A stretch of DNA of 64,000 nt. Source: Psychrobacter faecalis. GTDB taxonomy: Bacteria; Pseudomonadota; Gammaproteobacteria; Pseudomonadales; Moraxellaceae. Where the stretch lies: positions 20,077 through 84,076 of the forward strand of contig NZ_JABAST010000008.1 of NCBI RefSeq assembly GCF_016107575.1, in the 5' to 3' direction. The notes below the pieces were generated by a model. The model was given only the letters and a program-made list of their open reading frames with translations, was not told the DNA's origin and did not search any database. A program made the position numbers and the translations under genes. Of this stretch, positions 1 to 9,618 are shown in pieces; the stretch's first letter is position 1, and every line of letters begins with the position of its first letter.

Positions 1-144
1 CACTTGGCGCTCACGATGCAGCTCGCCATCACGGATAACCGTCAGACCAGCAGAGTCATAACCACGGTATTCTAGGCGTTTAAGGCCTTCAAGTAAGATA
101 TTGGCAATATTCCGCTCAGCAACTGCTCCAACGATTCCGCACAT
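1..144 (-). CDS. glmS: Glutamine-fructose-6-phosphate aminotransferase, N-terminal fragment (cut by window edge)
   Basis: Only the first 48 codons are in the window; the gene runs off the left edge. The translation begins [20 protein letters not shown], which is the class II glutaminase start in which Cys2 is the catalytic nucleophile. It is followed by the [11 protein letters not shown] segment typical of GlmS. The enzyme makes glucosamine-6-phosphate from fructose-6-phosphate and glutamine, the first committed step to UDP-GlcNAc. It lies 165 bases downstream of glmU on the same strand, so the two form the usual glmU-glmS pair feeding wall and LPS synthesis. The start is the first in-frame ATG, with a purine-rich stretch (AAGGAA) just upstream. 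Confidence 0.96.
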   Translation of the reverse strand, partial: MCGIVGAVAERNIANILLEGLKRLEYRGYDSAGLTVIRDGELHRERQV

Positions 145-309
145 AATTATTCCTTAAATTTTATGTTCTCATACCATGTGATTTTGAAAGATACTGATAC
201 ATGGACAATCATTAATCTATAAATATAAATAAGCAGCACCACAAATCATTGTCGTACTGCTTTAGTGGTCTTACCATCATTTTTATCAAGTTAACTATCA
301 GCGCCGCCT

Positions 310-1686
310 TTATTTTTTAGTCGGACGCTGAAAGTCATCTTTCTGGGTTTGGCGCGCACGTCCAAAGGCTAAGGCGTTATCATCGACGTTTTTGGTAATC
401 ACTGAGCCTGCCGCAACCGTAGCGGTATCACCAATAGTAACTGGCGCAACCAAGCTGGCGTTAGAGCCGATAAAGGCATTGTCTTCGATGATGGTTTGCG
501 ATTTATTGACGCCGTCGTAATTACAGGTAATCACGCCCGCACCGATATTGACATTTGTTCCAACCGTCGCATCACCCACATAACTTAAATGATTGACCTT
601 GCTACCTTGGCCGATAATCGATTTTTTAATCTCGACAAAATTGCCTACTTTACTGTTATTAGACAAAACAGTATCAGGGCGCAAGTGGGCGAAAGGTCCA
701 ATATCGACGCCGTTTCCAATTTGAGCACTGTCAATGACGCAGTACGGCTTTAGGTGACAGGCATTGCCAATGTGCGCATTTTTAATCACACAGCCAGCTT
801 CGATATAAACGTTATCGCCTAAGACGCAATCACCTTCAAAGACCACGCCCACATCGACGAATACATCTTGTCCTGCGCTCAAGCTACCACGAATATCGAC
901 GCGAGTAGGGTCTGCAAACTGCACGCCAGCTTCTTGTAAGTCTGCAACCAACTTACCTTGCCATGTACGCTCTAAGCTGGCAAGCTGCTGGCGGTTATTG
1001 ACGCCTTCAATCTCAAAGCCATGCTCAGGCTCAATCGCGACAATATTAATCCCTTCAGCGACGGCCATTTTAACGATATCGGTGAGATAATATTCTTTTT
1101 GCGCATTGTCGTTAGTCAGCTTCGGCAGATATTTATGCAATAACGCATTATCAACGCAGTAAATACCGCTATTAATCTCTTGGATTTTTTGTTCATCGGC
1201 GCTGGCATCTTTTTGCTCAACGATGGCTTCAATATTGCCGTCTTTATCACGTTTGATACGGCCGAGACCAAAGGGATTTTCTACCGTCAAGGTCAACATT
1301 GACATACCGTCAGTATTGGCAGATTTTAAAGCTGTTAACGTCTGGCAGCTGACCAATGGCACATCGCCATAGAGAATCAGACTTTGGCCTTCTTTTGGTA
1401 ATTCGGACAGGGTGACTTTTACTGCATGGCCCGTTCCTAACTGTTCAGTCTGGGCAACCCACGTAATCGGCAAATGCGCATATTGCTCATTAATATCTGC
1501 TTGCACTTGCTCGCCGCCAAAACCATGGACGATGATGGTGTCATCAACGGTCAATTGATGACAAGTATCAAGCACATGACCGAGTAACGACTTGCCAGCC
1601 AGTGTCTGTAGCACTTTTGGCTTGGCTGATTGCATACGCGTGCCTTTACCAGCCGCGAGGATAATTACTGAAAGAGGAGCTGTCAT
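310..1686 (-). CDS. glmU: Bifunctional UDP-GlcNAc pyrophosphorylase / glucosamine-1-phosphate N-acetyltransferase
   Basis: At 458 residues this matches the usual GlmU length. The N-terminal half is the uridyltransferase, with the nucleotide-binding motif LAAGKGTRM near residues 10-18 and LGTGHAV near 83. The C-terminal half is a left-handed beta-helix of hexapeptide repeats, with the acetyltransferase segment NHLSYVGDA and NIGAGVITCNYDG near residues 365-393. It acetylates GlcN-1-P and then couples it to UTP, giving UDP-GlcNAc in the cytoplasm. The start is supported by AGGA six bases upstream of ATG. It lies upstream of glmS on the same strand. Confidence 0.97.
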   Translation of the reverse strand: MTAPLSVIILAAGKGTRMQSAKPKVLQTLAGKSLLGHVLDTCHQLTVDDTIIVHGFGGEQVQADINEQYAHLPITWVAQTEQLGTGHAVKVTLSELPKEGQSLILYGDVPLVSCQTLTALKSANTDGMSMLTLTVENPFGLGRIKRDKDGNIEAIVEQKDASADEQKIQEINSGIYCVDNALLHKYLPKLTNDNAQKEYYLTDIVKMAVAEGINIVAIEPEHGFEIEGVNNRQQLASLERTWQGKLVADLQEAGVQFADPTRVDIRGSLSAGQDVFVDVGVVFEGDCVLGDNVYIEAGCVIKNAHIGNACHLKPYCVIDSAQIGNGVDIGPFAHLRPDTVLSNNSKVGNFVEIKKSIIGQGSKVNHLSYVGDATVGTNVNIGAGVITCNYDGVNKSQTIIEDNAFIGSNASLVAPVTIGDTATVAAGSVITKNVDDNALAFGRARQTQKDDFQRPTKK

Positions 1687-1939
1687 AGTATTCCTAAAAA
1701 AGAGCCTACAAATGTAACAAAATATACTTCTGAATTATAACGCAAATTACGATTTAACCAAAACGCTATGTCGTGACATCTTTGTAAACTGATTATGACA
1801 TTAGCTGTCTATAGATATAAATTAAACAGCAGGCGTTCAGAAAATCTAACCGCTAAATAGGTGAGCGATATAAAAGGCGATAAAGCAGAAGTATTTATGG
1901 TAAAAACGTTTATTTGAGGCTTAAAGGATAAGCTTAAGA

Positions 1940-2530
1940 TTAAAAGGTAAAAGAGAAGATAAAGGTATAAATAATTACCCAAACGGCTGCTGCCATCACT
2001 CCCGCAATAATATCATCGAGCATAATACCGAGGCCGCCTGCGACTTTTTTATCTGCCCAACCAATCGGCGGCGGCTTAATAATGTCAAAAAAGCGGAATA
2101 ATATAAAGGCGATAATAATCGCTACGATAGTAGGTATTTGGATGATATTTTGCCAAAAGCTGCCGTTAGCGATACCCATATAAGACAGCGGCAGTAGGGT
2201 AAGCCACATACCAGCCCACTCATCCCAAACAATATGCGGATTATCGTGACCGCCCATCAGCTCTGAGGTACGACCGCATATCGCATTACCAAGGAAACAA
2301 GCTAAAATAGTAATCATCAAAAACGGCACAAAACCTAAGCTAAGCAGCGGTATAGCGACTATTAATCCACCAACTGTACCCCAAGTACCGGGTGCACGGC
2401 GCGGCAGACCGCTGCCTAGACCGATACCAAGCCAATAAACCAAACGATCAAGCGCACTGGCATTGGCGGGTAGAGGCGGGCAATCATTGGCTTGTCGGAT
2501 ATCAGGCTTAGATAGGTTGTGATCAATCAT
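1940..2530 (-). CDS. pgpA: Phosphatidylglycerophosphatase A
   Basis: This 196-residue membrane protein dephosphorylates phosphatidylglycerophosphate to phosphatidylglycerol. The recognisable PgpA features are the GLGSGLPRRAPGTWGT segment near residues 36-51, the acidic IVWDEWAGMW stretch near residue 100, and FRFFDIIKPPPIGWAD followed by GGLGIMLDDIIAG near the C terminus. Several hydrophobic segments fit an inner-membrane enzyme. The N terminus is about 30 residues longer than the catalytic core needs. It starts three bases after the thiL stop, so it is the last gene of a nusB-thiL-pgpA operon, a common gammaproteobacterial arrangement. Confidence 0.95.
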   Translation of the reverse strand: MIDHNLSKPDIRQANDCPPLPANASALDRLVYWLGIGLGSGLPRRAPGTWGTVGGLIVAIPLLSLGFVPFLMITILACFLGNAICGRTSELMGGHDNPHIVWDEWAGMWLTLLPLSYMGIANGSFWQNIIQIPTIVAIIIAFILFRFFDIIKPPPIGWADKKVAGGLGIMLDDIIAGVMAAAVWVIIYTFIFSFTF

Positions 2531-2533
2531 GGG

Positions 2534-3574
2534 TTAACCTGCAAAATGTTGGTAACCCGTCAGATTGGGCCAAGTAGGAAATGGGGCGGGATGCGTCGCT
2601 GTGACTGGCTGTCCTTGATAAAAAATCTCTGGTTGTACATTTTTAGCACCATCTGTCTTATTTACGGCTATGACTTCACCGATACAGGTGACATGCGTGT
2701 CGCTATTATTATTAATCGGTGGCTCGATATGGGCAGGCAAGGTAAAAGCCAGCTCATAATCATCGCCGCCCGCCAACTGACATAATAAGCGCTCAGATAG
2801 ACCAACGCTTGATAATGCTTTACTGGTAGGCAGCTGCTCAAGGTGAATGCGCATACCAATGATACTTTGCTCACAGATATGGCTAAGGTCTTGATACAGA
2901 CCATCAGAGATATCTATCATCGAAGTTGCGCCAATTGTCGCCACTGCTGCCCCTAAGGCAATACGTGGCGTTGGCATATGCAGCCGATGGGCAAGCTCAA
3001 TACCGATAGCATTATTAGGATGCTGTAGCGCATAAGCAGCATCGCCAAGCGACCCCGAAACATAGATTTTATCGCCGACTTGCGCGCCCGAGCGGTAAAC
3101 AGCTGGCGTAGCCGCATCAAGCAATCCTTGCGCGCTGACACTGAGCACTAAGTTATCACTGCGCGTGGTATCACCACCAATAAGCGTGACACCAAATAGC
3201 TGGCAGGCGTGAAATAAACCTTTAGCAAATTCAGTCAGCCATTGCTCATTCGCCAAACGCTCAGGTAAGGCCAATGCCAATAGAATACTATGCGGCGTTG
3301 CGCCCATCGCGGCAATGTCGGAAACGTTAACCGCGACCGCTTTATAGCCGATTTGAAAGGCTAACTGGTTTACGTCATTCCAATCAGCACTAAAGTGCCG
3401 CCCTTGAACGAGGGTATCAATACAGCTAACCAAGCGCGCACCTACAGGCAAGCTCATTACTGCCGCATCATCGCCAATGCCTTTTTCGACATTGCGTGCT
3501 TCGGCAGTGCTGGACGATGACGGTGCAGCTTGCATTTGCGAAAATATACGCTCAATCAGCTCAAACTCGTTCAT
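2534..3574 (-). CDS. thiL: Thiamine-monophosphate kinase
   Basis: ThiL phosphorylates thiamine monophosphate to the cofactor thiamine diphosphate. The 346-residue protein begins MNEFELIERIF, the standard ThiL opening. It carries the ATP/Mg-binding GIGDDAAV motif near residue 33, the GGDTTRSD motif near residue 130, an ISDGLYQDL segment near residue 220 and the GGDDYEL motif near residue 270. The stop of nusB lies two bases upstream and pgpA starts three bases downstream, so the three are probably co-transcribed and perhaps translationally coupled. No TPP riboswitch was seen nearby. Confidence 0.96.
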   Translation of the reverse strand: MNEFELIERIFSQMQAAPSSSSTAEARNVEKGIGDDAAVMSLPVGARLVSCIDTLVQGRHFSADWNDVNQLAFQIGYKAVAVNVSDIAAMGATPHSILLALALPERLANEQWLTEFAKGLFHACQLFGVTLIGGDTTRSDNLVLSVSAQGLLDAATPAVYRSGAQVGDKIYVSGSLGDAAYALQHPNNAIGIELAHRLHMPTPRIALGAAVATIGATSMIDISDGLYQDLSHICEQSIIGMRIHLEQLPTSKALSSVGLSERLLCQLAGGDDYELAFTLPAHIEPPINNNSDTHVTCIGEVIAVNKTDGAKNVQPEIFYQGQPVTATHPAPFPTWPNLTGYQHFAG

Positions 3575-3576
3575 GG

Positions 3577-4596
3577 CTAGTCTTTATTGTTTTCATTAGG
3601 AGTAACAAGGTTTGAATCATGTAAGCCTACGTCAGCTGCGTCACTATTCTCATCATAGCTAACATCATTGGTAGATGTGTTTTCTTCTACAGCGCTTTCT
3701 TCTGCAGATTTGTCATTAACAATATTATTTGGCGCTTCATTTTTTGCGGCGTCATTTTTCTTATTGATCTTATAGTCCATAATATTCGCTAGCGCTTTAC
3801 TCGCGCTATTACGTTTAACACTGGCATTATTGGCACTGATACGTGGTTTGTTTGAAGCAGTTGCAGTTGACGTACTATCGATATCAGATTCAGCAGTGCT
3901 TTGACTAGCTTCTTCAACAGCTGCAGATTGAACTTCAGCCTGCTTAGCATTTGCTTGAGTCGCCGCTTTTTGTGAGGTGCGCAGATTGGCTTTGCTATCG
4001 GCATCGACTTCAAGCGCGCGCAATTCAATCGCCATTTTATCAAGGACAGCATTAATTAATTTATGGGCGTCAGTAGCGCCAAAGTGATTGTTTAGCTTCA
4101 TCGCTTCATCAAGCACGACTTTGTAGGGAATCTCTAAGCGGTTTTGTAGCTCATACGCCCCAATCAATAAAATAGCATGTTCAACAGTGTCCAATTTATC
4201 AATGTCACGATCAAGATGCCGACTGATTAGCGCATCGAGAGCGTCAATCTGCTCTGGAATATCGCGCATCATTTCATGATAGTAGCCAATATGAACGGTA
4301 TGCATGGCGTTGCTCGCGCGCGTACGGGCAGCGATATCATGCGGCGCATTGTCCTTCCAGCCAAGCTTACCATCTTTATCAAAACGGCGGTCGGTGACCA
4401 ACCACTCATATAGGCCTTGCATTGCAAAGCGTCGAGCCTTACGCACAGCGGTGTGGCTAGTCTTATAAGTCGTTTCACTCATATCAAAGGTTTGCTCACC
4501 CGCACTACTGCTCGCGATACGAGTAGCTTCAGCTTGTGCATCATTGGCTTGGGCGGTTTGTGCAGCGTTAATGGCGCGCTTGAGTTGGTCAGTCAT
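3577..4596 (-). CDS. nusB: Transcription antitermination factor NusB with long disordered C-terminal tail
   Basis: The NusB core spans roughly residues 50-195. It opens with [19 protein letters not shown] and includes the [20 protein letters not shown] and [18 protein letters not shown] segments that define the family. NusB with NusE (S10) binds boxA RNA during rRNA transcription. The protein is 339 residues against about 140 in Escherichia coli. The surplus is a roughly 50-residue N-terminal extension and a 140-residue tail rich in Ser, Ala, Asn, Asp and Glu with no recognisable fold. The shine-dalgarno for the chosen ATG is weak (AGG about 12 bases upstream), so an internal start remains possible. 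It heads the nusB-thiL-pgpA operon. Confidence 0.93.
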   Translation of the reverse strand: MTDQLKRAINAAQTAQANDAQAEATRIASSSAGEQTFDMSETTYKTSHTAVRKARRFAMQGLYEWLVTDRRFDKDGKLGWKDNAPHDIAARTRASNAMHTVHIGYYHEMMRDIPEQIDALDALISRHLDRDIDKLDTVEHAILLIGAYELQNRLEIPYKVVLDEAMKLNNHFGATDAHKLINAVLDKMAIELRALEVDADSKANLRTSQKAATQANAKQAEVQSAAVEEASQSTAESDIDSTSTATASNKPRISANNASVKRNSASKALANIMDYKINKKNDAAKNEAPNNIVNDKSAEESAVEENTSTNDVSYDENSDAADVGLHDSNLVTPNENNKD

Positions 4597-4793
4597 AGGG
4601 GGTCAATACCTAAATTTTAAATAACTATCATTTTAAACATCTATCTTGGCGCAAATAACAGGCTTGGCAAAGACAGCAAGTTGTAAGAAATAGTATAAAG
4701 GTTGTTAAATAGTAGACGACTGGCAGGCTGTGACAGTCGGATATTAAAACGGTGTTTTATAGAACTGTTTATAGTGCTTTTTACTATCATATT

Positions 4794-4835
4794 GGCACTG
4801 CGGTCTATATCAAAGGTGATATAAGCCGCAGTGCC
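4794..4835. other. Strong hairpin between ribH and nusB
   Basis: GGCACTGCGG at 4794-4803 pairs perfectly with CCGCAGTGCC at 4826-4835, and the inner TATATCA/TGATATA arms extend the stem to about 17 pairs with one mismatch. On the minus strand, the direction of ribH and nusB transcription, the following bases are not a T tract, so it is not a clear intrinsic terminator. It sits 3' of ribH and may protect the ribH message or separate it from nusB. Confidence 0.6.
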
Positions 4836-4875
4836 ATTTAAATGACAAATAACCGTTTATAAAATGAAGACTTAA

Positions 4876-5406
4876 TTACGCGTCATCACTATTATCATAG
4901 TCATCAGCAATATCTAGCTGTGATAGAACCGCTAGCATCTCAAGCACCACCATCGCCGCTTCTGAGCCTTTGTTACCGGCTTTGGTACCAGAGCGCTCAA
5001 TCGCTTGCTCGATGCTGTCAGTGGTTAATACACCATTAGCAACAGGGATATTATAATCAATTGCAACGCTGCTTAAACCTTTGGCAGATTCGCTAGCGAC
5101 AAAATCAAAATGCGGCGTACTACCACGGATAATCGCGCCTAATGCAATGATGGCATCAAAGCGATCAGATTCAGCGGCGCGCTGAGCAACGAGTGGCAAC
5201 TCAAACGCACCCGGTACGCGAATCACGGTAATGTTGCTACCCAATACGCCATGACGCAGTAGGGCATCGATTGCACCATCTACCAATGACTCAACGACAA
5301 AACCGTTAAAACGACCGACGACGATACCAATGCGCGCATCTTCGTTTTGATGTAAATTGCCATCGATATGGGTAATATCATTGCGCTGCTGTTGTAAATT
5401 TGACAT
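4876..5406 (-). CDS. ribH: 6,7-dimethyl-8-ribityllumazine synthase
   Basis: RibH condenses 5-amino-6-ribitylamino-uracil with dihydroxybutanone phosphate, the penultimate step of riboflavin synthesis. The 176-residue product shows [20 protein letters not shown], then [30 protein letters not shown] (with the catalytic His) and [20 protein letters not shown], all standard lumazine synthase motifs. An ATG further upstream is open, but the start at 5406 (MSNLQQQ) is chosen because AAAGGA lies eight bases before it and the family begins near there. The gene is upstream of nusB, a common ribH-nusB order, but 280 bases and a hairpin separate them. No FMN riboswitch was seen. Confidence 0.96.
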   Translation of the reverse strand: MSNLQQQRNDITHIDGNLHQNEDARIGIVVGRFNGFVVESLVDGAIDALLRHGVLGSNITVIRVPGAFELPLVAQRAAESDRFDAIIALGAIIRGSTPHFDFVASESAKGLSSVAIDYNIPVANGVLTTDSIEQAIERSGTKAGNKGSEAAMVVLEMLAVLSQLDIADDYDNSDDA

Positions 5407-5552
5407 AAGAAAATCCTTTGAGTAAGTAGCGTTTAAAACAAAATTTTTATGTAAAATCTCGATTGTTTTCAATAGTTAACTGACAAAAATAAATAAGTAG
5501 CGCTATGATACCATTTTTTGCACAGGCATTGATATTTTAGCAATCTTAAAGA

Positions 5553-6335
5553 TTAAAGACGCATCTGTATGCCTTGTGCGGCCATATAAGCTTTGGCCTC
5601 TTGCACGGTATATTCGCCAAAGTGAAAAATACTGGCCGCAAGTACGGCATCGACGCCGCCTTCTATTACGCCTTCGGCCAAATGTTGCAAGTTACCAACG
5701 CCGCCTGAAGCAATAACCGGCACATTTACGCGGCTGGTAATTTGCTGCATTAAGACCAAATCATAGCCTTTTTTGGTACCATCACCATCCATTGAGGTCA
5801 CCAATAATTCGCCAGCGCCGAGAGCAGCCATTTTACTTGCCCAAGCCACGGCATCAATACCGGTTGGTTTACGCCCGCCGTGAGTAAAGATTTCCCAACG
5901 CGGCATGATGATGCCATCAACCATTATATCTGCAACGCGTTTGGCATCGATAGCCACGACGATACATTGATTACCAAATTTCTGTGCCGCCTCCCCAACG
6001 AACTCAGGGGTAAATACCGCTGCTGAATTAATCGCTACTTTATCCGCGCCTGCATTGAGCAAATTACGAATATCAGCGATTTTACGCACACCGCCACCAA
6101 CTGTGAGCGGTACAAACACGGTTTCAGCCATACGCTCAACGGTATGATAAGTGGTATCGCGATCATCATTGGTCGCGGTAATGTCTAAAAAAGTAATCTC
6201 ATCAGCACCTTGCTCGTTATAGCGCTTAGCGACTTCGACAGGGTCGCCGGCGTCTTTAATATCGACAAATTGCACGCCTTTGACCACACGGCCATTATCC
6301 ACATCCAAACAAGGGATGATACGCTTTGCTAACAT
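5553..6335 (-). CDS. hisF: Imidazole glycerol phosphate synthase cyclase subunit
   Basis: HisF is a TIM-barrel that uses ammonia delivered by HisH to form imidazole glycerol phosphate and AICAR. The 260-residue product begins [20 protein letters not shown], with the first catalytic Asp in CLDVD. It continues with [16 protein letters not shown] and the second phosphate-binding loop [10 protein letters not shown]. An in-frame GTG lies four codons earlier, but AAGGTG is placed correctly for the ATG at 6335, which also matches the family start. It stands alone here: no hisH, hisA or hisI neighbour is visible. Confidence 0.97.
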   Translation of the reverse strand: MLAKRIIPCLDVDNGRVVKGVQFVDIKDAGDPVEVAKRYNEQGADEITFLDITATNDDRDTTYHTVERMAETVFVPLTVGGGVRKIADIRNLLNAGADKVAINSAAVFTPEFVGEAAQKFGNQCIVVAIDAKRVADIMVDGIIMPRWEIFTHGGRKPTGIDAVAWASKMAALGAGELLVTSMDGDGTKKGYDLVLMQQITSRVNVPVIASGGVGNLQHLAEGVIEGGVDAVLAASIFHFGEYTVQEAKAYMAAQGIQMRL

Positions 6336-6522
6336 AGGGTCTTTCACCTTATAATCAATTTATCCGTAAGCGCTAGTCTAGCAAAATCGCCGCCATATCA
6401 GGCAGCTTTTCGCAAGATTATTATGCTTTTAACCAAAGTTTGCTCATGCGCGGTACAATCACTGTCATTACCGTCGATATTTATCCTATTTACCTTCTTT
6501 TAATTGCCATAAGTGAGATGTC

Positions 6523-7710
6523 ATGTCCGTCTATACCCAGTTAACCGATGACCAGTTTGCCGCTTTTTGCCAGCGTTTTGGCGTCTCATTTGCGCGTGCC
6601 ATTCCGATTACCCAAGGTATCAAAAACTCTAACTGGTTTATTCAGACGACTGACGATGTAGATGGCGCGCACTCTTATGTATTTACCTTATTTGAAGAGC
6701 GTCCACCAGAAGACATCGAAAAAATGGCGGTTATCCTCAATCAATTGGATGGTAAATTGCCAGTAGCGGCGCCGTTAGCATTGCTTGATTTAGGCGCTGA
6801 TAGCGCAGAAAAACGCTATGTCATACGCTATGATAATAAAGCAATTACCCTCGTACCTTGTTTGGCTGGCGCGCATCCACAGCAAACCACGCAAGCGATG
6901 TGTTATGAGATTGGCGCCGCTTTAGCCATGCTGCATGAGACCTTACAAGCACTGCAACCTGCGGAAGAATATGGCGTGCCTTTATACCCATGGGCGGAAG
7001 TACGCGACCGTGAAATGCAGTTTATGCCCGGTGACGAAGCCAAGCTCATGAGCGATATTTGGCGCGCTTACTCAGATTTGCCGCTTGCGACGTTGCCAAA
7101 AGGCTTATGTCATTTAGACATGTTCGCTGATAATACCTTATGGGACTTATCGTTAAATAATAGCCAAAAAGGCGCAGCGCGTTTAACGGGATTGCTAGAC
7201 TTTACCGAAGTCAGCGTTGAGCATTATGTGATGGATATTGCCATTACCATTAATGATTTTTGTACGACGTGGGGCGATGCCGAGCAAGGCGAAACCGTCA
7301 ATTTTGACCGCAGTAAAATGGCGGCTTTTTTGCAAGGCTATGAGTCGAAACGTGCGCTTGGCGAAGATGAAAAACGCGCTTTACCAGTGATGCTCGCCAA
7401 GGCGGCGGTGATTTTTTGGCTATTACGTTTAAACGTTATCCACTATAACCGTACCGAAGGTCGGACTGGTGATAACATCATGGTCAAAAATCCTGACCTG
7501 ATGAAACGCTTGGCGGCTTATCATTGGTCACATGTTGAAAAAGAACAAAATACGGTCTTTGTATTGTTAGATAATGAATCGGCGATGCAAAAAAGCACTC
7601 AGATAATCGGTATTTTTAGCAATATCACCCAAGCTGAGCAAGCACGTGATAAATTAAGTAATAGCAGTGATTTTGCAATCAAAGAATATACGCTCGACCA
7701 ATTGGCATAG
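6523..7710 (+). CDS. thrB: Homoserine kinase (choline-kinase-fold type) with extra C-terminal segment
   Basis: This is the ThrB type found in Pseudomonas and relatives, which has the aminoglycoside/choline kinase fold rather than the GHMP fold. It begins MSVYTQLTDDQFAAFCQRFG, contains QGIKNSNWFI near residue 30, the catalytic-loop segment GLCHLDMFADNTLWD near residue 205 and LLDFTEVSVEHYVMD near residue 225. It phosphorylates homoserine for threonine synthesis. At 395 residues it is longer than the roughly 320 typical of the family. About 50 residues after YHWSHVEKEQ (NTVFVLL...IIGIFSNITQAEQA...) look like a separate small alpha/beta segment. It is transcribed away from hisF. Confidence 0.92.
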   Translation: MSVYTQLTDDQFAAFCQRFGVSFARAIPITQGIKNSNWFIQTTDDVDGAHSYVFTLFEERPPEDIEKMAVILNQLDGKLPVAAPLALLDLGADSAEKRYVIRYDNKAITLVPCLAGAHPQQTTQAMCYEIGAALAMLHETLQALQPAEEYGVPLYPWAEVRDREMQFMPGDEAKLMSDIWRAYSDLPLATLPKGLCHLDMFADNTLWDLSLNNSQKGAARLTGLLDFTEVSVEHYVMDIAITINDFCTTWGDAEQGETVNFDRSKMAAFLQGYESKRALGEDEKRALPVMLAKAAVIFWLLRLNVIHYNRTEGRTGDNIMVKNPDLMKRLAAYHWSHVEKEQNTVFVLLDNESAMQKSTQIIGIFSNITQAEQARDKLSNSSDFAIKEYTLDQLA

Positions 7711-7759
7711 ATTGTTATTTTTCGACCATTCCTGTATCAAAACCATAAAGGCAAATCCC

Positions 7760-8068
7760 ATGACCGATCAAGTTGATAACTGGCACAAACTGGCGCGCTA
7801 CGATACCAATATGCAAGGCGAGCTGCATGCCAATCTGCTGCGTAACAATGGCATTACGGTGTCACTGCAACCGCTGAGTGCCATGCCCGGTATGAATTCT
7901 GGGATAGTGCTGTGGATACAAGATACAGATTTGGCGCATGCGCAGCGTATTTTGGCGAATATTGACACCGATGGGGCCACGCCTTATGAGATGTTTGATG
8001 AAGTATCAGAAGCTACTCTAAACCCTCCTTTAAATTCTGCAAAAGACAACAACGGCGGTGAAGTATAA
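7760..8068 (+). CDS. DUF2007-type small protein
   Basis: The 102-residue product resembles the DUF2007 family of small putative signal-transducing proteins. It reads WHKLARYDTNMQGELHANLL near the N terminus, then a strand with VSLQPLSAMPG and an IQDTDLAHAQRILANI helix, a ferredoxin-like beta-alpha-beta pattern seen in that family. A longer reading frame begins at 7667 inside the end of thrB, but the ATG at 7760 is preceded by AAAGG and gives the usual family length. Its stop codon directly abuts the ATG of the next gene, so the two are probably translated together. The molecular role is unknown. Confidence 0.75.
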   Translation: MTDQVDNWHKLARYDTNMQGELHANLLRNNGITVSLQPLSAMPGMNSGIVLWIQDTDLAHAQRILANIDTDGATPYEMFDEVSEATLNPPLNSAKDNNGGEV

Positions 8069-8977
8069 ATGTGTCAACTCTTAGGAATGAACTGTAATAC
8101 CCCAACCGATATTGGCTTTAGCTTTGCAGGATTTCGTCGTCGCGGCGGCATGACCGACAGTCATGAAGATGGCTTTGGTATTGCGTTTTTTGAGCGCAGT
8201 GAATGTGCCAATAATGATAAAACAGCCAATGCTTCGACTGGTTTGCGACTGTTTCATGACAATCGCCCAAGCCATTTATCACCTGTTGCCGACTTGGTGA
8301 ATAATTATCCGATTAAAGCGATGAATGTCATTGCCCATATCCGTAAAGCAACTCAAGGGCAGAACTGCTTAGCCAATACCCATCCTTTCGTCCGCGAAGT
8401 GTGGGGCGAGCAGTGGGTTTTTGCCCATAACGGGCAGATGAATAGCGAATTTATCAAACGCTGTCAGCGCCTGCAAGACAATGGCAATGCCTCACATTGT
8501 CAGCCAGTTGGTAACACCGATTCTGAAATGGCGTTTTGCTATTTGGTCAATCGCCTAAAAAGCAGCTTTAAAACCCGCCCAGATGATCAAACGCTGTTTA
8601 ATTTTTTAACCACCCAATGTCGCTACCTTTCTGCCAACGGTTTGTTTAATTGCCTAATCTCAAACGGTCGGTGGCAGCTGGCTTATGCTGGTAGCTTATT
8701 GTTTTATCTCACGCGCAAAGCACCGTTTGGCGAAGCAAAATTAGCAGATGATGATTTGGCCATTAACTTTGGTGATGTGACTACCGACAGCGACAAAGTG
8801 ACGATATTGGTCACCGTGCCATTGACTGAAAATGAAAAATGGCAACAGTTGGCGGTCAATGAGTGCTTAATATTCCAAGAAGGTGATGTTATTTATAAAG
8901 ACAGTCCAAGTCAGCGTAAGTTTTTAACCATTGAAGAAGGAATTGCGGTAGCACGCGCGGTTGGAGCGAGTGTTTAG
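8069..8977 (+). CDS. Class II glutamine amidotransferase, YafJ-like
   Basis: The protein starts MCQLLGMNCNTPTD, placing the N-terminal nucleophile Cys2 of Ntn-type glutaminases directly after the initiator Met. Further family features are FRRRGGMTDSHEDGFGIAFF near residues 22-41, NVIAHIRKATQG near residue 88 and WVFAHNGQMN near residue 118. This is the stand-alone glutaminase domain of the E. coli YafJ group; the acceptor of the released ammonia is not known. It has 302 residues with no synthetase domain. The gene begins immediately after the stop of the DUF2007 gene, so the pair likely forms an operon. Confidence 0.88.
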   Translation: MCQLLGMNCNTPTDIGFSFAGFRRRGGMTDSHEDGFGIAFFERSECANNDKTANASTGLRLFHDNRPSHLSPVADLVNNYPIKAMNVIAHIRKATQGQNCLANTHPFVREVWGEQWVFAHNGQMNSEFIKRCQRLQDNGNASHCQPVGNTDSEMAFCYLVNRLKSSFKTRPDDQTLFNFLTTQCRYLSANGLFNCLISNGRWQLAYAGSLLFYLTRKAPFGEAKLADDDLAINFGDVTTDSDKVTILVTVPLTENEKWQQLAVNECLIFQEGDVIYKDSPSQRKFLTIEEGIAVARAVGASV

Positions 8978-9011
8978 GAGTGGCAAGTATTTAACGTTGA
9001 TTAAATATCAG

Positions 9012-9575
9012 TTAGATATAAGCGCCACAACAGCGCTTAAATTTTTCACCTGAGCCACAAATACACGGCTGTTTTTGCGTGACAGTCATAGAAACACTCG
9101 GGTCGAGGAAATACCAACGCGCATCGTTGTTCGCTTTGTCTGTTACTTTTACAAAGGCAGATAATTCATGATGCGCCTGTATGCCGTCATCTTTATTATC
9201 AGAGATATTAAAGTAAGCCTTAAACTCAACTTGCGCATGGCGTTTACCTAGCTTTGGCGTATGCGTAATGATTTCTAATCCTGCCCAATCTGTCTCTTTT
9301 GCCCAAGACTCAATCGCCTGAATATCTAGTAAATTTTGCTGCGCAGGCAAAGTGGTTTTGACGATATATTCTGGTTTAACTAAGACAAAGGCGCTATAAC
9401 GCGACCGCATTAGACGCTCAGCAGAGTCTGGCTTTGCACCGTCAATTTTATCAGCTTCGTTATTTAAAAGCCCGTCATGATAAGGCTGGCAGCAATCTTG
9501 ATAAAGTAGCGGTACGCCAATAGCATTTGAGGCTGGGTTAATTTGGCAAGGGCAGATTGGTAGGGAAATTGACAT
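9012..9575 (-). CDS. YchJ family SEC-C metal-binding protein
   Basis: The C terminus carries the SEC-C zinc motif CICGSGEKFKRCCG near residues 171-184. The N terminus has a related CQ...CCQPYHDG cysteine cluster near residue 28. Between them lies the YchJ core, with AERLMRSRYSAFVLVKPEYI near residue 52 and WAGLEI further on. Function is unproven; SEC-C motifs bind zinc and often mediate protein contacts. The 187-residue length is slightly above E. coli YchJ (about 150). The start uses GAG six bases upstream of the ATG. It converges with the preceding plus-strand amidotransferase gene. Confidence 0.85.
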   Translation of the reverse strand: MSISLPICPCQINPASNAIGVPLLYQDCCQPYHDGLLNNEADKIDGAKPDSAERLMRSRYSAFVLVKPEYIVKTTLPAQQNLLDIQAIESWAKETDWAGLEIITHTPKLGKRHAQVEFKAYFNISDNKDDGIQAHHELSAFVKVTDKANNDARWYFLDPSVSMTVTQKQPCICGSGEKFKRCCGAYI

Positions 9576-9618
9576 TATTTACTCATGTATTATTCATTTT
9601 TTAACGGTTCTATAAATT

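Noticed and set aside
5407..5552. FMN riboswitch upstream of ribH
   Set aside because: The upstream gap is only about 150 bases and none of the conserved FMN aptamer segments were recognised.
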